Below the pieces are notes generated by a model. It was not told where the DNA came from. It was given only the letters and a program-made list of their open reading frames with translations, and made no database searches. 64,000 nucleotides of DNA from a bacterium HR28 (GTDB lineage Bacteria > Chloroflexota > Chloroflexia > Thermomicrobiales > Thermomicrobiaceae). Below, piece after piece: positions 17,873-27,035 of this stretch (its first letter is position 1; each line of letters begins with the position of its first letter). Made by a program: the position numbers and the translations under genes. The stretch lies in assembly GCA_002898255.1 (NCBI GenBank), contig BEIE01000001.1, forward strand, positions 124,001-188,000, written 5' to 3'.

Positions 17873-19058
17873 GGGGGCCGCCGTATCGGTTACCGGGAAA
17901 CTCCAGCCGAGACGGGACGGTCTGGGCGACTCCGGCGGGAGGAGCAGGCGAGCAGTATCCCGGGTGCTTCAGCGTGCCGCGGATGCCCCTGGTGCCACCC
18001 GGGTTCTGCTCTGGGGATAGGGCAATCCTCACCAGCGCCAGTGACCCGACGAGCATCGTATCCAACGCCCCAACTGTCGGTTCGCCACACAGCACGGAAC
18101 GTCTGGCCGCACACGGCCCATGGGCCAGAGTCTGGCCTTTTCGAAGGTGAGACCGGAAGGGTTGGACACTTCCCTTCGACTCCGCTATGCCAGCGGCGTC
18201 GCGTTCACCAAGGTCCCACGTGCGTCTGGTTTTCCTCTTCTCGTTACGTCCCCTCCCGATCCGTTGAGGGTGAGCTTCCTCTGCTCCACCAGCTACACCC
18301 CTACAATTGCCCTACCGACCACCGCCCTCTCCCCAGTCACGCCTGTGCCCGACCGACGGCTCCGGCCCCCGCTCTGCCCGTCGCTCGGCTCCCCCAGCAG
18401 CACTCCCCTCCACGCCAGCCCCTCGCACCTGGTGTGCATAACCGGGTGGTACCCCCCTTGCACGTCCCATCGCGTCGCTGGGCGCCTTGCTTGAGATCTC
18501 CACCCTACAGCCCTCTCTCGGTGCGCCACATTTTCCCGCCGAAACTCCTGCGCAGCGGCTTCAGCCATCAGGAGCCGGCGGATCCCTGGTACGTCGCACC
18601 CTACCAGGAGCAGGATCCCTGCTCGCGCGCTGTCCGGCTGCCCTCTCGACGACCCGGGAAAGCAGGGGCCAGCCAGCTCGCTCGCAACAGCATCAGTTCC
18701 GCCTCCCTCCACCGCGGGGCAAAAACCCGCTGCGCGCCTGCACTGAGGCTCGGGCAGCAGGTGGCCACTGCCTCACATAGGGGAACAACCTCCTCGAGCG
18801 CAGTTCGGGCGAGACCAGCGCAGCCGCAACCGGTGCAGCATCACGAGCACGCGGATATCGCCCCCTGAGAGTGGAGCTCGGTCGACAGCAGGACGTGCCC
18901 GATGAAGTCGTCCCCCGACTCACCTGGCTCGATGGCTCGAACACCTTCACCCCCGGGCAGAAGCCTCACGGGCCGCAGGCGGTCTTGAGGCTCTGTACAG
19001 CAGTTAAGTGTTGCGACCTCTGTCGGCCCAGGTCACCGACAGCCGGCACGAAAGTACC
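17873..19058. other. Non-coding, pyrimidine-rich stretch
   Basis: 1.2 kb without supported genes. From about 18,200 to 18,720 the plus strand is very rich in C and T, so long open frames appear by chance. No known motif was found. Confidence 0.5.
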
Positions 19059-19087
19059 TTGCCCTTGTTCATCTTCCTTGCTAGACT
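19059..19087 (+). promoter_or_regulatory. Probable promoter of the LPXTG stalk gene
   Basis: TTGCCC (19059-19064), a 17-bp spacer, then TAGACT (19082-19087). It would give a leader of about 230 nt before ATG 19326. Confidence 0.45.
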
Positions 19088-19246
19088 GGTCCTAGGAAAG
19101 CTGGGCTACCCGAGCTCACCATTCTGGGGGATGTCGGGAGAGCACAGCAGATTCGCGGGAAGGGATCAGGAAGCTCGCCTTCTGAATCTGTGTTGGTTAT
19201 AGGTAGGCAGAACGAAGCGTGTGTATTGGAGCACACAGACATCTCT

Positions 19247-19276
19247 GGAGGTACCGTACCCCTGCACGGTACCTCC
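19247..19276 (+). promoter_or_regulatory. Perfect 11-bp hairpin in the leader of the LPXTG gene
   Basis: GGAGGTACCGT (19247-19257) pairs exactly with ACGGTACCTCC (19266-19276) around an 8-nt loop. It ends 50 nt before the start codon and no T-tract follows. It could be an attenuator, an mRNA stabiliser or a protein-binding site; its left arm contains a Shine-Dalgarno-like GGAGGT. Confidence 0.6.
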
Positions 19277-19325
19277 GGGGTGAGTCTTTGGTGCTGGTGT
19301 GTCTTCTGAGATGAGGTGACGGGTG

Positions 19326-20657
19326 ATGGGATGGTCAGGCAAAAAATTCGGACAGCTTCTGCGACGGGTGGGGTCGTGGGCCCTCACCCTCCTCGCGCTC
19401 GCGCTCCTCGGTGCGAGTATCGTCACGGCGTTCCGTGTCAGTTTTGGCACGTCCGCTGCCCCTGAGCTGGCTATCGCGCTGAAGTACATTGAAATCAAGA
19501 AAGATCAGCAATATACAAAGAGGGACTGCGGACCGGAGGCACGGATCGAGTGGCACTTTGTCATCACGCAGATTGATGACGAAGCTGACGAAGCGCATGC
19601 GCCTTCGTCCATCACGGCGCAGTTTGAGCACGCTGGCACGGTCACGATACCGCTGGAGAAGTTCACCGGTGGCACTGCTCACTACACGTGGGTGACTTCC
19701 TCGCCCGAGACGTTGATCACTGCGTGGACGTGGATTTACTCAACCTGGAGTGGCCAGTTTAACCTGAGCCATGCCGAATGCATCAAGCCCAAGACGCCAA
19801 CTCCAACCAAGACACCGAAGCCAACCAAGACCCCCACACTCACCGCCACACCCACTGCTACTCCGACCTCCACGCCAACGGCGACACCAACCGCCACTCC
19901 CACGGCGACACCGACAGCCACGCCCACCGCTACTCCAACCGCCACGCCAACACCGACGCCGACGGCAACACCCACCGCGACCCCCACACCAACGCCGACG
20001 GCTACCCCAACCGCCACACCCACGGCTACGCCGACCGCAACCCCGACGGCGACACCAACACCGATACCGACCCCAACAGCCACGCCGACACCAACACCTA
20101 CCCCCACACCGACCGCAACACCAACCGCTACACCAACGGCCACGCCCGCGGCGACCGCAACCCCCACTCCGACGCCGACGGCTACTCCAACCGCTACGCC
20201 AACGGCCACGCCCACCGCCACACCGACGGCGACACCAACGGCGACACCCACCGCAACGCCCACCGCTACTCCAACCGCCACGCCAACCGCTACCTCCACT
20301 CCAACACCGACGCCCACCGCGCAGACAACACCGGTCGGCGGCCCACAACCCACAGCGACGCCGACTTCCACACCGCCAGCGACCCCGACCGGTACGGTCT
20401 CACCTGTTGCGCCAACAGCAACTCCAACCCCGGTTAGCGAGGTCAGCGGTGTGACGAGCACCCCAACCGCCTCACCAGTCAGTGAGGCACTCCCGGCCAC
20501 TGCGGTGCCGACCGCCTCGCCAGCCGCTCCATCACCACCAGGGCAGGTCCTGCCACAGACCGGGACCGGTTTCGGCACCTCGTTCATCCTGATCCTGGTC
20601 CTGGCCGGTCTCCTGGTTGGAGTGACGGGTATCGTGCTCGAGTGGCGACGGTTGTGA
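19326..20657 (+). CDS. LPXTG-anchored surface protein with long Thr/Pro stalk
   Basis: A 443-aa wall-type protein. A basic N-terminus and hydrophobic segment ([19 protein letters not shown]) export it. A small domain of about 100 residues follows with two cysteines (one in KRDCGPEAR, one in SHAECIKPK). Next come about 190 residues of TPTATPTP-type repeats, an extended glycosylatable stalk. The C-terminus is LPQTGTG, a hydrophobic helix ([19 protein letters not shown]) and EWRRL, the full sortase sorting signal. ATG 19326 is preferred over GTG 19323 because of GAGGTG 7 nt upstream. A sortase gene is not in the window. The repeat DNA gives long spurious frames on the other strand. Confidence 0.88.
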   Translation: MGWSGKKFGQLLRRVGSWALTLLALALLGASIVTAFRVSFGTSAAPELAIALKYIEIKKDQQYTKRDCGPEARIEWHFVITQIDDEADEAHAPSSITAQFEHAGTVTIPLEKFTGGTAHYTWVTSSPETLITAWTWIYSTWSGQFNLSHAECIKPKTPTPTKTPKPTKTPTLTATPTATPTSTPTATPTATPTATPTATPTATPTATPTPTPTATPTATPTPTPTATPTATPTATPTATPTATPTPIPTPTATPTPTPTPTPTATPTATPTATPAATATPTPTPTATPTATPTATPTATPTATPTATPTATPTATPTATPTATSTPTPTPTAQTTPVGGPQPTATPTSTPPATPTGTVSPVAPTATPTPVSEVSGVTSTPTASPVSEALPATAVPTASPAAPSPPGQVLPQTGTGFGTSFILILVLAGLLVGVTGIVLEWRRL

Positions 20658-21780
20658 GGCAGGTACGCTGGCGACCCGGTGCCGGCCGTGGCATGGGGTC
20701 GCCAGCTCGCCTTCGGATGGGGCTGCCCGCTCGGACCGACAAAGGTCTTGCTCCAGAGCCACAGCAAGGCTCCCGTTTGCACCACGCGCCGGCCACACGG
20801 TTAGCCGGCGCTTGGTCCTCACAACAGTCGTGTGCCCGGGATTGACGTCGCTCACACGTCCACGCTTACGCTGAAGGACAAAGGGAGCCGGCCGCGCAAC
20901 GAGCGATCCCGCCCCTGTCCTCTCGCGTGAATCAAGAGCCCAGTCGCTAGGTCGATCGCCGTTGCGGTCACGCTCGAGGAGAGACACGTTGCGCACTGCA
21001 GCAGAAGTCGTGTCTGCGACGACAGACCCCGTTGGTGACGCCGGCGAGACAGCTCGGCGGCAGCCCCTCGCCCAGTGACGACATACCCGTGCGCCAGCGA
21101 GCCCCGCGCGGTGCAAGGCAGCCCACCCTGGGAGGACAAAGGCAGCGCCCACTGTGCGCGCCGTCTCGTCTCCCGCGGGAACTGGAGATCTCGTCGCGAG
21201 GAGCGAGCCTCATCAGGCCGCGCAGCCGTCCGCTGGATGACCACTGGTGTTGCATCGGCGCAGACTGCGCGCCACCGCGCCTCCTAGTTCTCTCACCCGC
21301 ATCGCCCCTTGCTTGAGCTCCTCGGCCGACACCGCTGCCCCTCGCGGTCCAGGCACCGCGATTTGCCCCTGGTCGCGAGGACGGTCGCGTCTGAGACAGA
21401 TGGCTGCCGGACGTCGCTGCGCCAGGGATCAGCACACCCCTCGCGCCCCGCGAGAGGTTCAGCACGGCGATCAGGCTGCGGCTACCGATGACAGACAGAG
21501 GCGCCCCAGAGCGATCCGGCCTGCGCTCCAGCGCGGGTGCGCAGGCCGCGTTAGTATCCCGCGGTAGAAGGCGTCACCGCCGAGGAGTGCAACGGAGCGC
21601 GCTGCACCTCGTCTTCCGACCACTTGGCCTATCGCATTACCGTAACGGTAACCAGGGCGCGCGGAGCAGACACCTCAGCATGCGCACGGGTGGCCTGTCT
21701 CGAACGGAAAAGCTGGCCCCACCAAGGTCTCACGCCATGCATAGCGCCGTACCCCCTAGCGCTGCATTTCTCTGACTCTC
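20658..21780. other. 1.1-kb stretch without a gene
   Basis: Only short frames with unusual composition are open. It ends at a recognisable terminase remnant, so part of it may be unrecognisably decayed phage DNA. Confidence 0.45.
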
Positions 21781-21939
21781 CCCCTGGAGCCGGCCACTCC
21801 GCCAGACCTCGCCGCGCTCTCTGAGGCCTTCCTGGCCGAGCTGGCCAGCCTCAGAGGAGTCGTCGCCGCAGGACTAGGACGGCTGCTCCGCTGGTGGCGT
21901 GACCCACACAACGACCTAGCGGTCGCATCCGAAGCCTGA
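21781..21939 (+). pseudogene. 3' fragment of a second phage terminase large-subunit gene
   Basis: In one frame the sequence reads LEPATPPDLAALSEAFLAEL, then ASLRGVVAAGLGRLLRWW, RDPHNDLAVASEA and a stop. The intact terminase at 38113-39612 has LEPPTPPELATLGEAFLAEL, ASLKAVVAPGPGRLLRWW and GEPHDDLAVSAAL at its C-terminus, so about three quarters of these 50 residues match. It is truncated at both ends relative to the gene and lies on the opposite strand, 16 kb away. Confidence 0.88.
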
Positions 21940-22372
21940 CGGGTCGAACCCGCGTGTCTGCCGGTCGTCTCCCACAGCGACGCCTGCATGTTGCCGGCAA
22001 CGCGGCCGACGGGCCCGATGCATTAGGCCCGGACGATATCGTCATCCCGGCGTTCCGGTCGGCAGGTGCGATGCATCGCACCCGGATAGGGGAAACGCCC
22101 CACCGCCATTCACCGGCATTGCGTCGGGAACGCCATGCGTGACGCCCGCCGGGCCTAGGGTGACCACCGCCCGGCGGAGTCCCCGCACCCAGGTGTCGCT
22201 CTCGCCGGAGATCACTCCCACCTTCATCCTCTTGCCCGCGGGCTCTCCTCAGCCCCGTGCCCGCAGCGTTCCCTCGCCCTCCAGCCTCCACTCCCGCCTT
22301 TGTTCCCCTCACCTCCAACTCCGCTCTCGTCGGCTCCCCTCACACTTCCAACCCCCTCTTGCGCCTTGGCTC

Positions 22373-22480
22373 CCCTCACCCCCAACCCCCTCTCCCGCGC
22401 GTTGCGGGAGAGGGGGTTGGGGGTGAGGGTGACTCCCCCTCTCCCGCCCCGAGCGGGAGAGGGGGTCAGGGGGGTGAGGG
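22373..22480. repeat. Palindromic G/C-rich repeat, type A (one long and one short unit)
   Basis: The long unit has 26-nt perfect arms: CCCTCACCCCCAACCCCC continuing to 22398, a 5-nt loop GCGTT, and the exact complement at 22404-22429. The following short unit has CCCCCTCTCCCGC arms around CCCGA. The right arm has four G-runs and could fold as a G-quadruplex. Confidence 0.9.
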
Positions 22481-22753
22481 CGGTCACCGCGAGAGAGGGC
22501 AAGGAGGTGAGGGTGGCAACTGCGGAACAGGGGCCAAGGGGTAAGGGCAGTACTATGGCCAAGGGGGTGAGGGTGGTCACCGCGAGAGAGGGGGCAACGG
22601 GGTGAGGCCTGTCACTGCGCGAGAGGGGACGAGGGTGGTAACCCTCTTGCCCGGCGGAGCCCTCCTCACCCCTGCCTCCCGACAGATTCCCTCTCACCCC
22701 CGTTCCTCTCCCGCCTTGGCTCCCCTCACCTCCAGCTCCGCTCTCGTCGCCTC

Positions 22754-22863
22754 CCCTCACCCCCAACCCCCTCTCCCGCAACCTGCGGGAGAGGGGGCAA
22801 GGGGGGTGAGGGTGACTCCCCCTCTCCCGCTCGGGGCGGGAGAGGGGGTAAGGGGGGTGAGGG
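22754..22863. repeat. Palindromic repeat type A (long unit plus short unit)
   Basis: The left arm is 22754-22779, the loop AACCT and the right arm 22785-22812, followed by a short unit with TCGGG-type loop to 22863. The arms match the unit at 22373 while the loop differs. Confidence 0.88.
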
Positions 22864-22929
22864 CGGTCACCACGGGAGAGGGGGACAGGGGGTGAGGGTG
22901 GTACCAGCGGTCAAGGGGGTGAGGGCGGC

Positions 22930-23115
22930 ACCGGGCCGGCGGGCCCGATATTTCGCGCCCCTACGGTGCCGCCACCCCACCCTCATGGCCAGCGGGCGCG
23001 ATCAATCGGCCCGTACCGTGCCGTCGTGCCGGCCTTGCGGCCGGCGAGCGCGATACATCGCGCCCCTACGACGCTGTGTTGCGGACCTGATGCATCGGGA
23101 CCGACGATGCTGTCT
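22930..23115. repeat. Repeat family B (GCGCGATnnATCGCGCCCCTACG type)
   Basis: Four degenerate copies in tandem near 22933, 22991, 23041 and 23086. Each has a short palindrome around GATNNATC followed by CCCCTACGGTGCTG-like sequence. Related copies occur near 22063, 26561, 26645, 27012 and, more weakly, at 44085-44310. Confidence 0.7.
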
Positions 23116-23193
23116 TACCAGCCACCTGGCCAGCCAGCATGCTGCATGAGGCCCCGGATAGCCCGTTACCCTCGCGCATGCCCACGCCTGCCC

Positions 23194-24963
23194 CTACGTA
23201 AGGAGCTCGGCAATTCGGCGGTGCGCCTGGCGCAGCGACCACACCACCTGGTTCTGCCCACGCAAAAGGTGCGTCCGGACCCGGTGCCAGCGGTCGCTCC
23301 CCGGCTCCAGCCGCGGCAGCTCAAGCGCAGCCGCCAGCTCCGGCACCGGCGGGATCGGTTCAGCCGGATCGTGGCGGAAGCGGCCACGGCGCACGTAGTT
23401 GACCGGCACCAGGTGCCGCGCCAGCGCCCGCTGCGCCCCGTTCATTCGGCGCACCTCCGGGTCATCGACCGGCCGATCCAACAGTGTCGCCGTGTGCTCG
23501 TAGAACCGGTCGAGCGTCGTCAACAAGTTCCCCGCCGCTTGCAACGACGGACGCAGATCGAACGCCTCACCAGCCGCTTCTTGGTACCGATAGAGCGCGG
23601 TTTCGATCTCCCGCACCGTGGCGCGGAAATCGAGCGGATGGATCGGCGCGTTGGCCAGCCGCAAGACGACCGCCGCATACACGCGGATGTCGCGCAGAAG
23701 CACGTCTGGGTCGGCGACTTCCAGCGTATCGTCCTCCGTGTGCCACACGATATTGCCGCCGCAGCCACCGACCCGGTAGTACCCCTTGGCTTGGCGGAGC
23801 TCCTCCGGCATCGTCGAGGAGAGCATGAGGCACCCGGTGATCCCCAAGTTCGTGAACGAGTAGTCACCGGCGCGCGGTGGCCGGGCCGTCGTGGCTTCCT
23901 TACCGGTGACGTCGCGGATCGCCGTCCGCACGAGCGCTGCCGCCTCGGCCATAGCAGCCACGTCCCGATACTCGCTCGCCTCACGACAGCCGGGCGAGTC
24001 GCAGTTGACGTGCGCGACGCAGTTCGGCACCAGGTCCTGCGCCTGCGCGTCGGCATACCAGGTGGACCCAGCGTATCGCCCGTGCGAGTGTCCCGACCAC
24101 CAGGCGATGCGTACCGTACGGGCCAACAGCTCACGGTGCTGCCAGAAGACGCGTGCCAGCTCCAGGAGCGCAGCATCACCAGTCGCGTTGTCCCCTACCC
24201 CGACATGCCAGGAGTCGAGGTGGCCGTGCAGCAGCACAAACTCATCGGCCGCCTGCGTTCCGGGGATCTCGGCGACGAGCACCGGGATAGGGCGCCAGTC
24301 GGTCTCTACCATCGTGCTGAAGGCCACCGTGACCGGGCCCTGCGCGACCAGGGCACGGAGGGCCTCGCCGTCGGGCCGGGCAATGGCCAGCACCGGTACG
24401 GCTGGTACCGTCCCCTCGGCATCCAGATCAGGAGATCCCCAACTCGTCGTGGCGATCCCCTCGTGGATGGCCAGGCCGGGATGGACAAAGATCACCCCCA
24501 CAGCCCCCGTGGCCGCCCAGCGCACCGCCTGCGCCGCAAACCCAAACCCGTCGGTCAGCACCACCTTGCCACGCAGGTCAAGAAGTCCCGGCGGCAGCTC
24601 GCCGCTGAAGAGCTCCCCCGTCGCTTGCCCGGGGACGACCACCAGCTCCCCCACCAACTCCGCACCGCCGGTCGACGGGGAGAACGCGAGCGTCTTGGCG
24701 CGCAGCACGCGCTCCTCCGGCGCCACCACGCGCAGCGTCGCGTAGACAGGCTGGGACACAAGACAGGTTGGCCAGAAGACGCGGTAGGGAACACCCCAGC
24801 GGTCCAACCGCTCGACCAAGTAGTCGAGTGCCGCTCGCTCCTCCGCACTGCCGGAAAACCGCACCAGCTGAGCAAACGCCTCGACCACTCCCCATGGCTC
24901 GTCCAGCGAGATGGCCGCCAAGACACGACGTTCTGCGTCCGGGTCGCGCCAGGTGGTATGCAT
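23194..24963 (-). CDS. M28-family peptidase-like protein with PA-type insert
   Basis: A 589-aa protein of the M28 metallopeptidase fold. Its middle region resembles a PA insert (ATGAVGVIFVHPGLAIHEG). Metal-site motifs are LLHGHLDSWHVGVGDNATGD (first His and bridging Asp), HVNCDSPGCR (Asp) and NIVWHTEDDTLEVAD (last His). The motif that normally holds the catalytic Glu-Glu reads WWSGHSHGRYAGSTWY, with His-Ser at those positions, so classical aminopeptidase chemistry is uncertain. No signal peptide is seen. ATG 24963 is preferred because of GGAAAGGGACGG upstream and because residues further upstream are not conserved in style. It diverges from the sigma-factor gene, and both lie between inverted repeats. 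Confidence 0.82.
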   Translation of the reverse strand: MHTTWRDPDAERRVLAAISLDEPWGVVEAFAQLVRFSGSAEERAALDYLVERLDRWGVPYRVFWPTCLVSQPVYATLRVVAPEERVLRAKTLAFSPSTGGAELVGELVVVPGQATGELFSGELPPGLLDLRGKVVLTDGFGFAAQAVRWAATGAVGVIFVHPGLAIHEGIATTSWGSPDLDAEGTVPAVPVLAIARPDGEALRALVAQGPVTVAFSTMVETDWRPIPVLVAEIPGTQAADEFVLLHGHLDSWHVGVGDNATGDAALLELARVFWQHRELLARTVRIAWWSGHSHGRYAGSTWYADAQAQDLVPNCVAHVNCDSPGCREASEYRDVAAMAEAAALVRTAIRDVTGKEATTARPPRAGDYSFTNLGITGCLMLSSTMPEELRQAKGYYRVGGCGGNIVWHTEDDTLEVADPDVLLRDIRVYAAVVLRLANAPIHPLDFRATVREIETALYRYQEAAGEAFDLRPSLQAAGNLLTTLDRFYEHTATLLDRPVDDPEVRRMNGAQRALARHLVPVNYVRRGRFRHDPAEPIPPVPELAAALELPRLEPGSDRWHRVRTHLLRGQNQVVWSLRQAHRRIAELLT

Positions 24964-25282
24964 CCGTTCCGTCCCTTTCCTGGTGTGGCCCGTCGCCGGG
25001 CGATGTCGCGGGAGAATCCTAGCTGATGAGGCAAGGATTGTGCACGCGCCGGCCGCAACGCCAGCGCCGCGGTCGGGGAGCTCCGCGCGACGCGACCCCG
25101 GCGCTCGGTGCACTGCCTGGCGCAGTAGCCGCGTCCCGTTCGCCACCACACTCCTGCTCCGGCGCGCCCACACCGTGCCCAGCGTGACTCCCGCACCGAC
25201 ACTATCGCCCTGCCCTGAGTTTGGGAACACCCTTGAACCCAACCCAAGACCGTCCCACGGAACTCGACCCGCTTGGAAACGC

Positions 25283-25311
25283 TTGACACGCGGAGAAGGC
25301 TGTCTTACAAT
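25283..25311 (+). promoter_or_regulatory. Consensus sigma-70 promoter of the sigma-factor gene
   Basis: TTGACA (25283-25288), a 17-bp spacer and TACAAT (25306-25311) form the best promoter match in the window. Transcription would start near 25318, about 40 nt before GTG 25356. Confidence 0.8.
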
Positions 25312-25355
25312 ACGCACACTTGTTCGTATCCGCTTCGAGGGAAGGGGTTCGAGGG

Positions 25356-26327
25356 GTGCAGCAGGAGCGTCTCTTCACCAGCAGGAGCCAATGCCGACTC
25401 AGCACACCAGGCGCCGCGCCAGGAGACAGCCTGGTGACCGAGTCGGGACGCCACGTCAGGCCAGTCCAGTCGACCGCCGAGCGCTACCGAGCTCACGGGT
25501 CGGACACACCGGACATGAGGCAACCAGCAACTGGGCCGCTTCCGACCGCCGCCCCAATGGCGCCACCGAACCCCGCCACAGGGAACCCCTTCCCACCCGC
25601 CGACGCCGATCCGCAACCGGACGGTACGCGTCCACAAGCAAGCACACCGCGGCGCCGAGCAGCCGAGCGCGCACCGAGTGGGGTCGCATCGTCCCCGGAC
25701 ACGGCCCGCACGAGCTCCGGCTCGCGAGCTACAACGCGCCGACGCCGTGGGTCGGACGCCGACCGACCACGGCGCAGCCGACCGCCGCGGCCGCTCCTTT
25801 TCGACCCGGTCGAAGAGGGATTCCTGGACGGGCTAGCCCGACTGGCCCAACGCGGCGACCGCCTGCTGCGCGACCGGCTCTACGAGCGGTTCCGACCCTA
25901 CCTCGACCGCGTCTGCGCGGTGCTGGCTCGCCGTGCCTGGGTACGCCTGGCCGAGCTGGACGATGTTCGCCACGAAGGCTATATCGTCTTCTGTGAGCTT
26001 CTCGCCGACTGGCCGGGTGAGGGGAGTTTTGCCGGTTTTCTCTTTGCGCACTTTGCCCGACGTTTGACCGCAGCCCTCCGCCGCTTCGAGGGGTTGCGGC
26101 CGCGCGGTCCACTCGTCCCGCGACCGACCTTGGAGCCCACGCCTGAACACGAGGCAACTGAGATGGCAGTCGTCGAGTTCCTGACTGGGCTCACCGCGGC
26201 CGATCGCGCCTTGCTGGAGCTTCTTCTCGCTGGCCACTCCCTGCGTGAGGCCGCCGCGCGCCTCGGCATTGCCGAGCGGACTGCGCGCCGCCGCCTGCGT
26301 CGCCTGCGCCAGCGGTTGCGCTCCTGA
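25356..26327 (+). CDS. Sigma-70-like RNA polymerase sigma factor with long disordered N-terminus
   Basis: The C-terminal about 175 residues form a two-domain sigma factor. Region 2 includes LYERFRPYLDRVCAVLARRA, DDVRHEGYIVFCELL and FLFAHFARRLTAALRRFEG. Region 4 has FLTGLTAADRALLELLLAGH followed by SLREAAARLGIAERTARRRL, a helix-turn-helix. The preceding 130-140 residues are low-complexity Pro/Arg/Thr sequence. GTG 25356 follows AGGGAAGGGG and a strong promoter; ATG 25515 is an alternative start. The factor resembles small ECF or sporulation-type sigmas rather than the housekeeping one. No anti-sigma gene is adjacent. Confidence 0.75.
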   Translation: MQQERLFTSRSQCRLSTPGAAPGDSLVTESGRHVRPVQSTAERYRAHGSDTPDMRQPATGPLPTAAPMAPPNPATGNPFPPADADPQPDGTRPQASTPRRRAAERAPSGVASSPDTARTSSGSRATTRRRRGSDADRPRRSRPPRPLLFDPVEEGFLDGLARLAQRGDRLLRDRLYERFRPYLDRVCAVLARRAWVRLAELDDVRHEGYIVFCELLADWPGEGSFAGFLFAHFARRLTAALRRFEGLRPRGPLVPRPTLEPTPEHEATEMAVVEFLTGLTAADRALLELLLAGHSLREAAARLGIAERTARRRLRRLRQRLRS

Positions 26328-26579
26328 TCCAGGACGGTACTCGCTTGGGCCTGCAGTCGGGCGTATCGCCCACCTCCAGGGTGGCAGATGAGTTGCACTC
26401 TGCCGGCCGGCAAACGGCTGAGCGTCCGCGCCGGCCCACCGGCAGTGCTGAGGCCACCGAGGCGCGCAGTGGCGGCACCTGCAGGGCGGCGCATGCCATG
26501 TATTCCCGCCACACGCGGCGGGCGCCGTATCGTAGACCTCGCGACGGCAGGATCCACGTGTGGCGGCGCGATGCCTCGC

Positions 26580-27035
26580 ACCGGCAACACAGCACCGTAG
26601 GGGTGCGATTTATGGCCCCCGCTGGGCGTGAGGGCGGGGTGGCAGCACCGTAGGGGCCCGATGGATCGGGCCCGCCGGGCCTCTACCGCCCCCCTGGCCG
26701 CCGGTGCCGCCCTCACCCCCTTAACTGCCGGTACCACCCTGGTCTCTTCTCCCGCGGCTGCCACCCTCACCCCCTTCGCCCCCTCTCCCGCCCCGAGCGG
26801 GAGAGGAGGCTGGAGGGCGAGGGAGCGCTGCGGGCACGGGGCTGAGGAGAGCCCGCGGGCGAGGGGATGAACCTGGGACTGGTCTCCGGTGAGAGCGAGA
26901 CCTGGGGTGCGAGGGCTGCGCCGGGCGGTGGTCAGCCCAGGCCCGGCAGGCGTCACGCATGGCGCCCCGGCCCAATGGCGGGGAATGGCGGCGCGCTTTC
27001 CCTGTCAGGGCACGATCCATCGCGCCCGCCCGGCT
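26580..27035. repeat. Right arm of the inverted repeat flanking the M28/sigma pair
   Basis: Reverse-complement match to the left arm at 22060-22300 and 22828-23030, including type B copies near 26561-26685 and a type A palindrome at 26764-26809 (CCCCCTCTCCCGC arms, loop CCCGA). Confidence 0.75.

Larger units (their letters stand above)
22060..23030. repeat. Left arm of a long inverted repeat flanking the M28/sigma pair
   Basis: The segment at 22060-22300 matches the reverse complement of about 26800-27035, sharing CGCCATGCGTGACGCC and CCCGCGGGCTCTCCTCAG. The segment at 22828-23030 matches the reverse complement of about 26584-26803, sharing GGGGGTGAGGGCGGCACCGG and GCCCCTACGGTG. By eye identity is high, roughly 80-90% in the best part. 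The left arm carries an extra 500 bp of palindromic G-rich repeats (22300-22828). Confidence 0.75.

Noticed and set aside
19247-19276. Known riboswitch in the leader of the LPXTG gene
   Set aside because: Only a single hairpin is present; no conserved aptamer core of any riboswitch class that I recognise.
19736-20785. Long minus-strand frame full of Gly-Val repeats
   Set aside because: It is the antisense of the Thr/Pro stalk repeats; the periodic codons keep several frames open. No ribosome site.
21940-21965. GGGTCGAACCC resembling a tRNA T-arm
   Set aside because: No acceptor or anticodon stem can be formed around it.
22373-22863. Possible CRISPR array
   Set aside because: The repeats are palindromes with 5-nt loops and irregular spacing, often adjacent, without equal-length unique spacers.
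22966-25026. 686-codon plus-strand frame
   Set aside because: It lies antisense to the M28-like gene and is open because of strong GC3 bias; Arg/Pro/His-rich translation without motifs.
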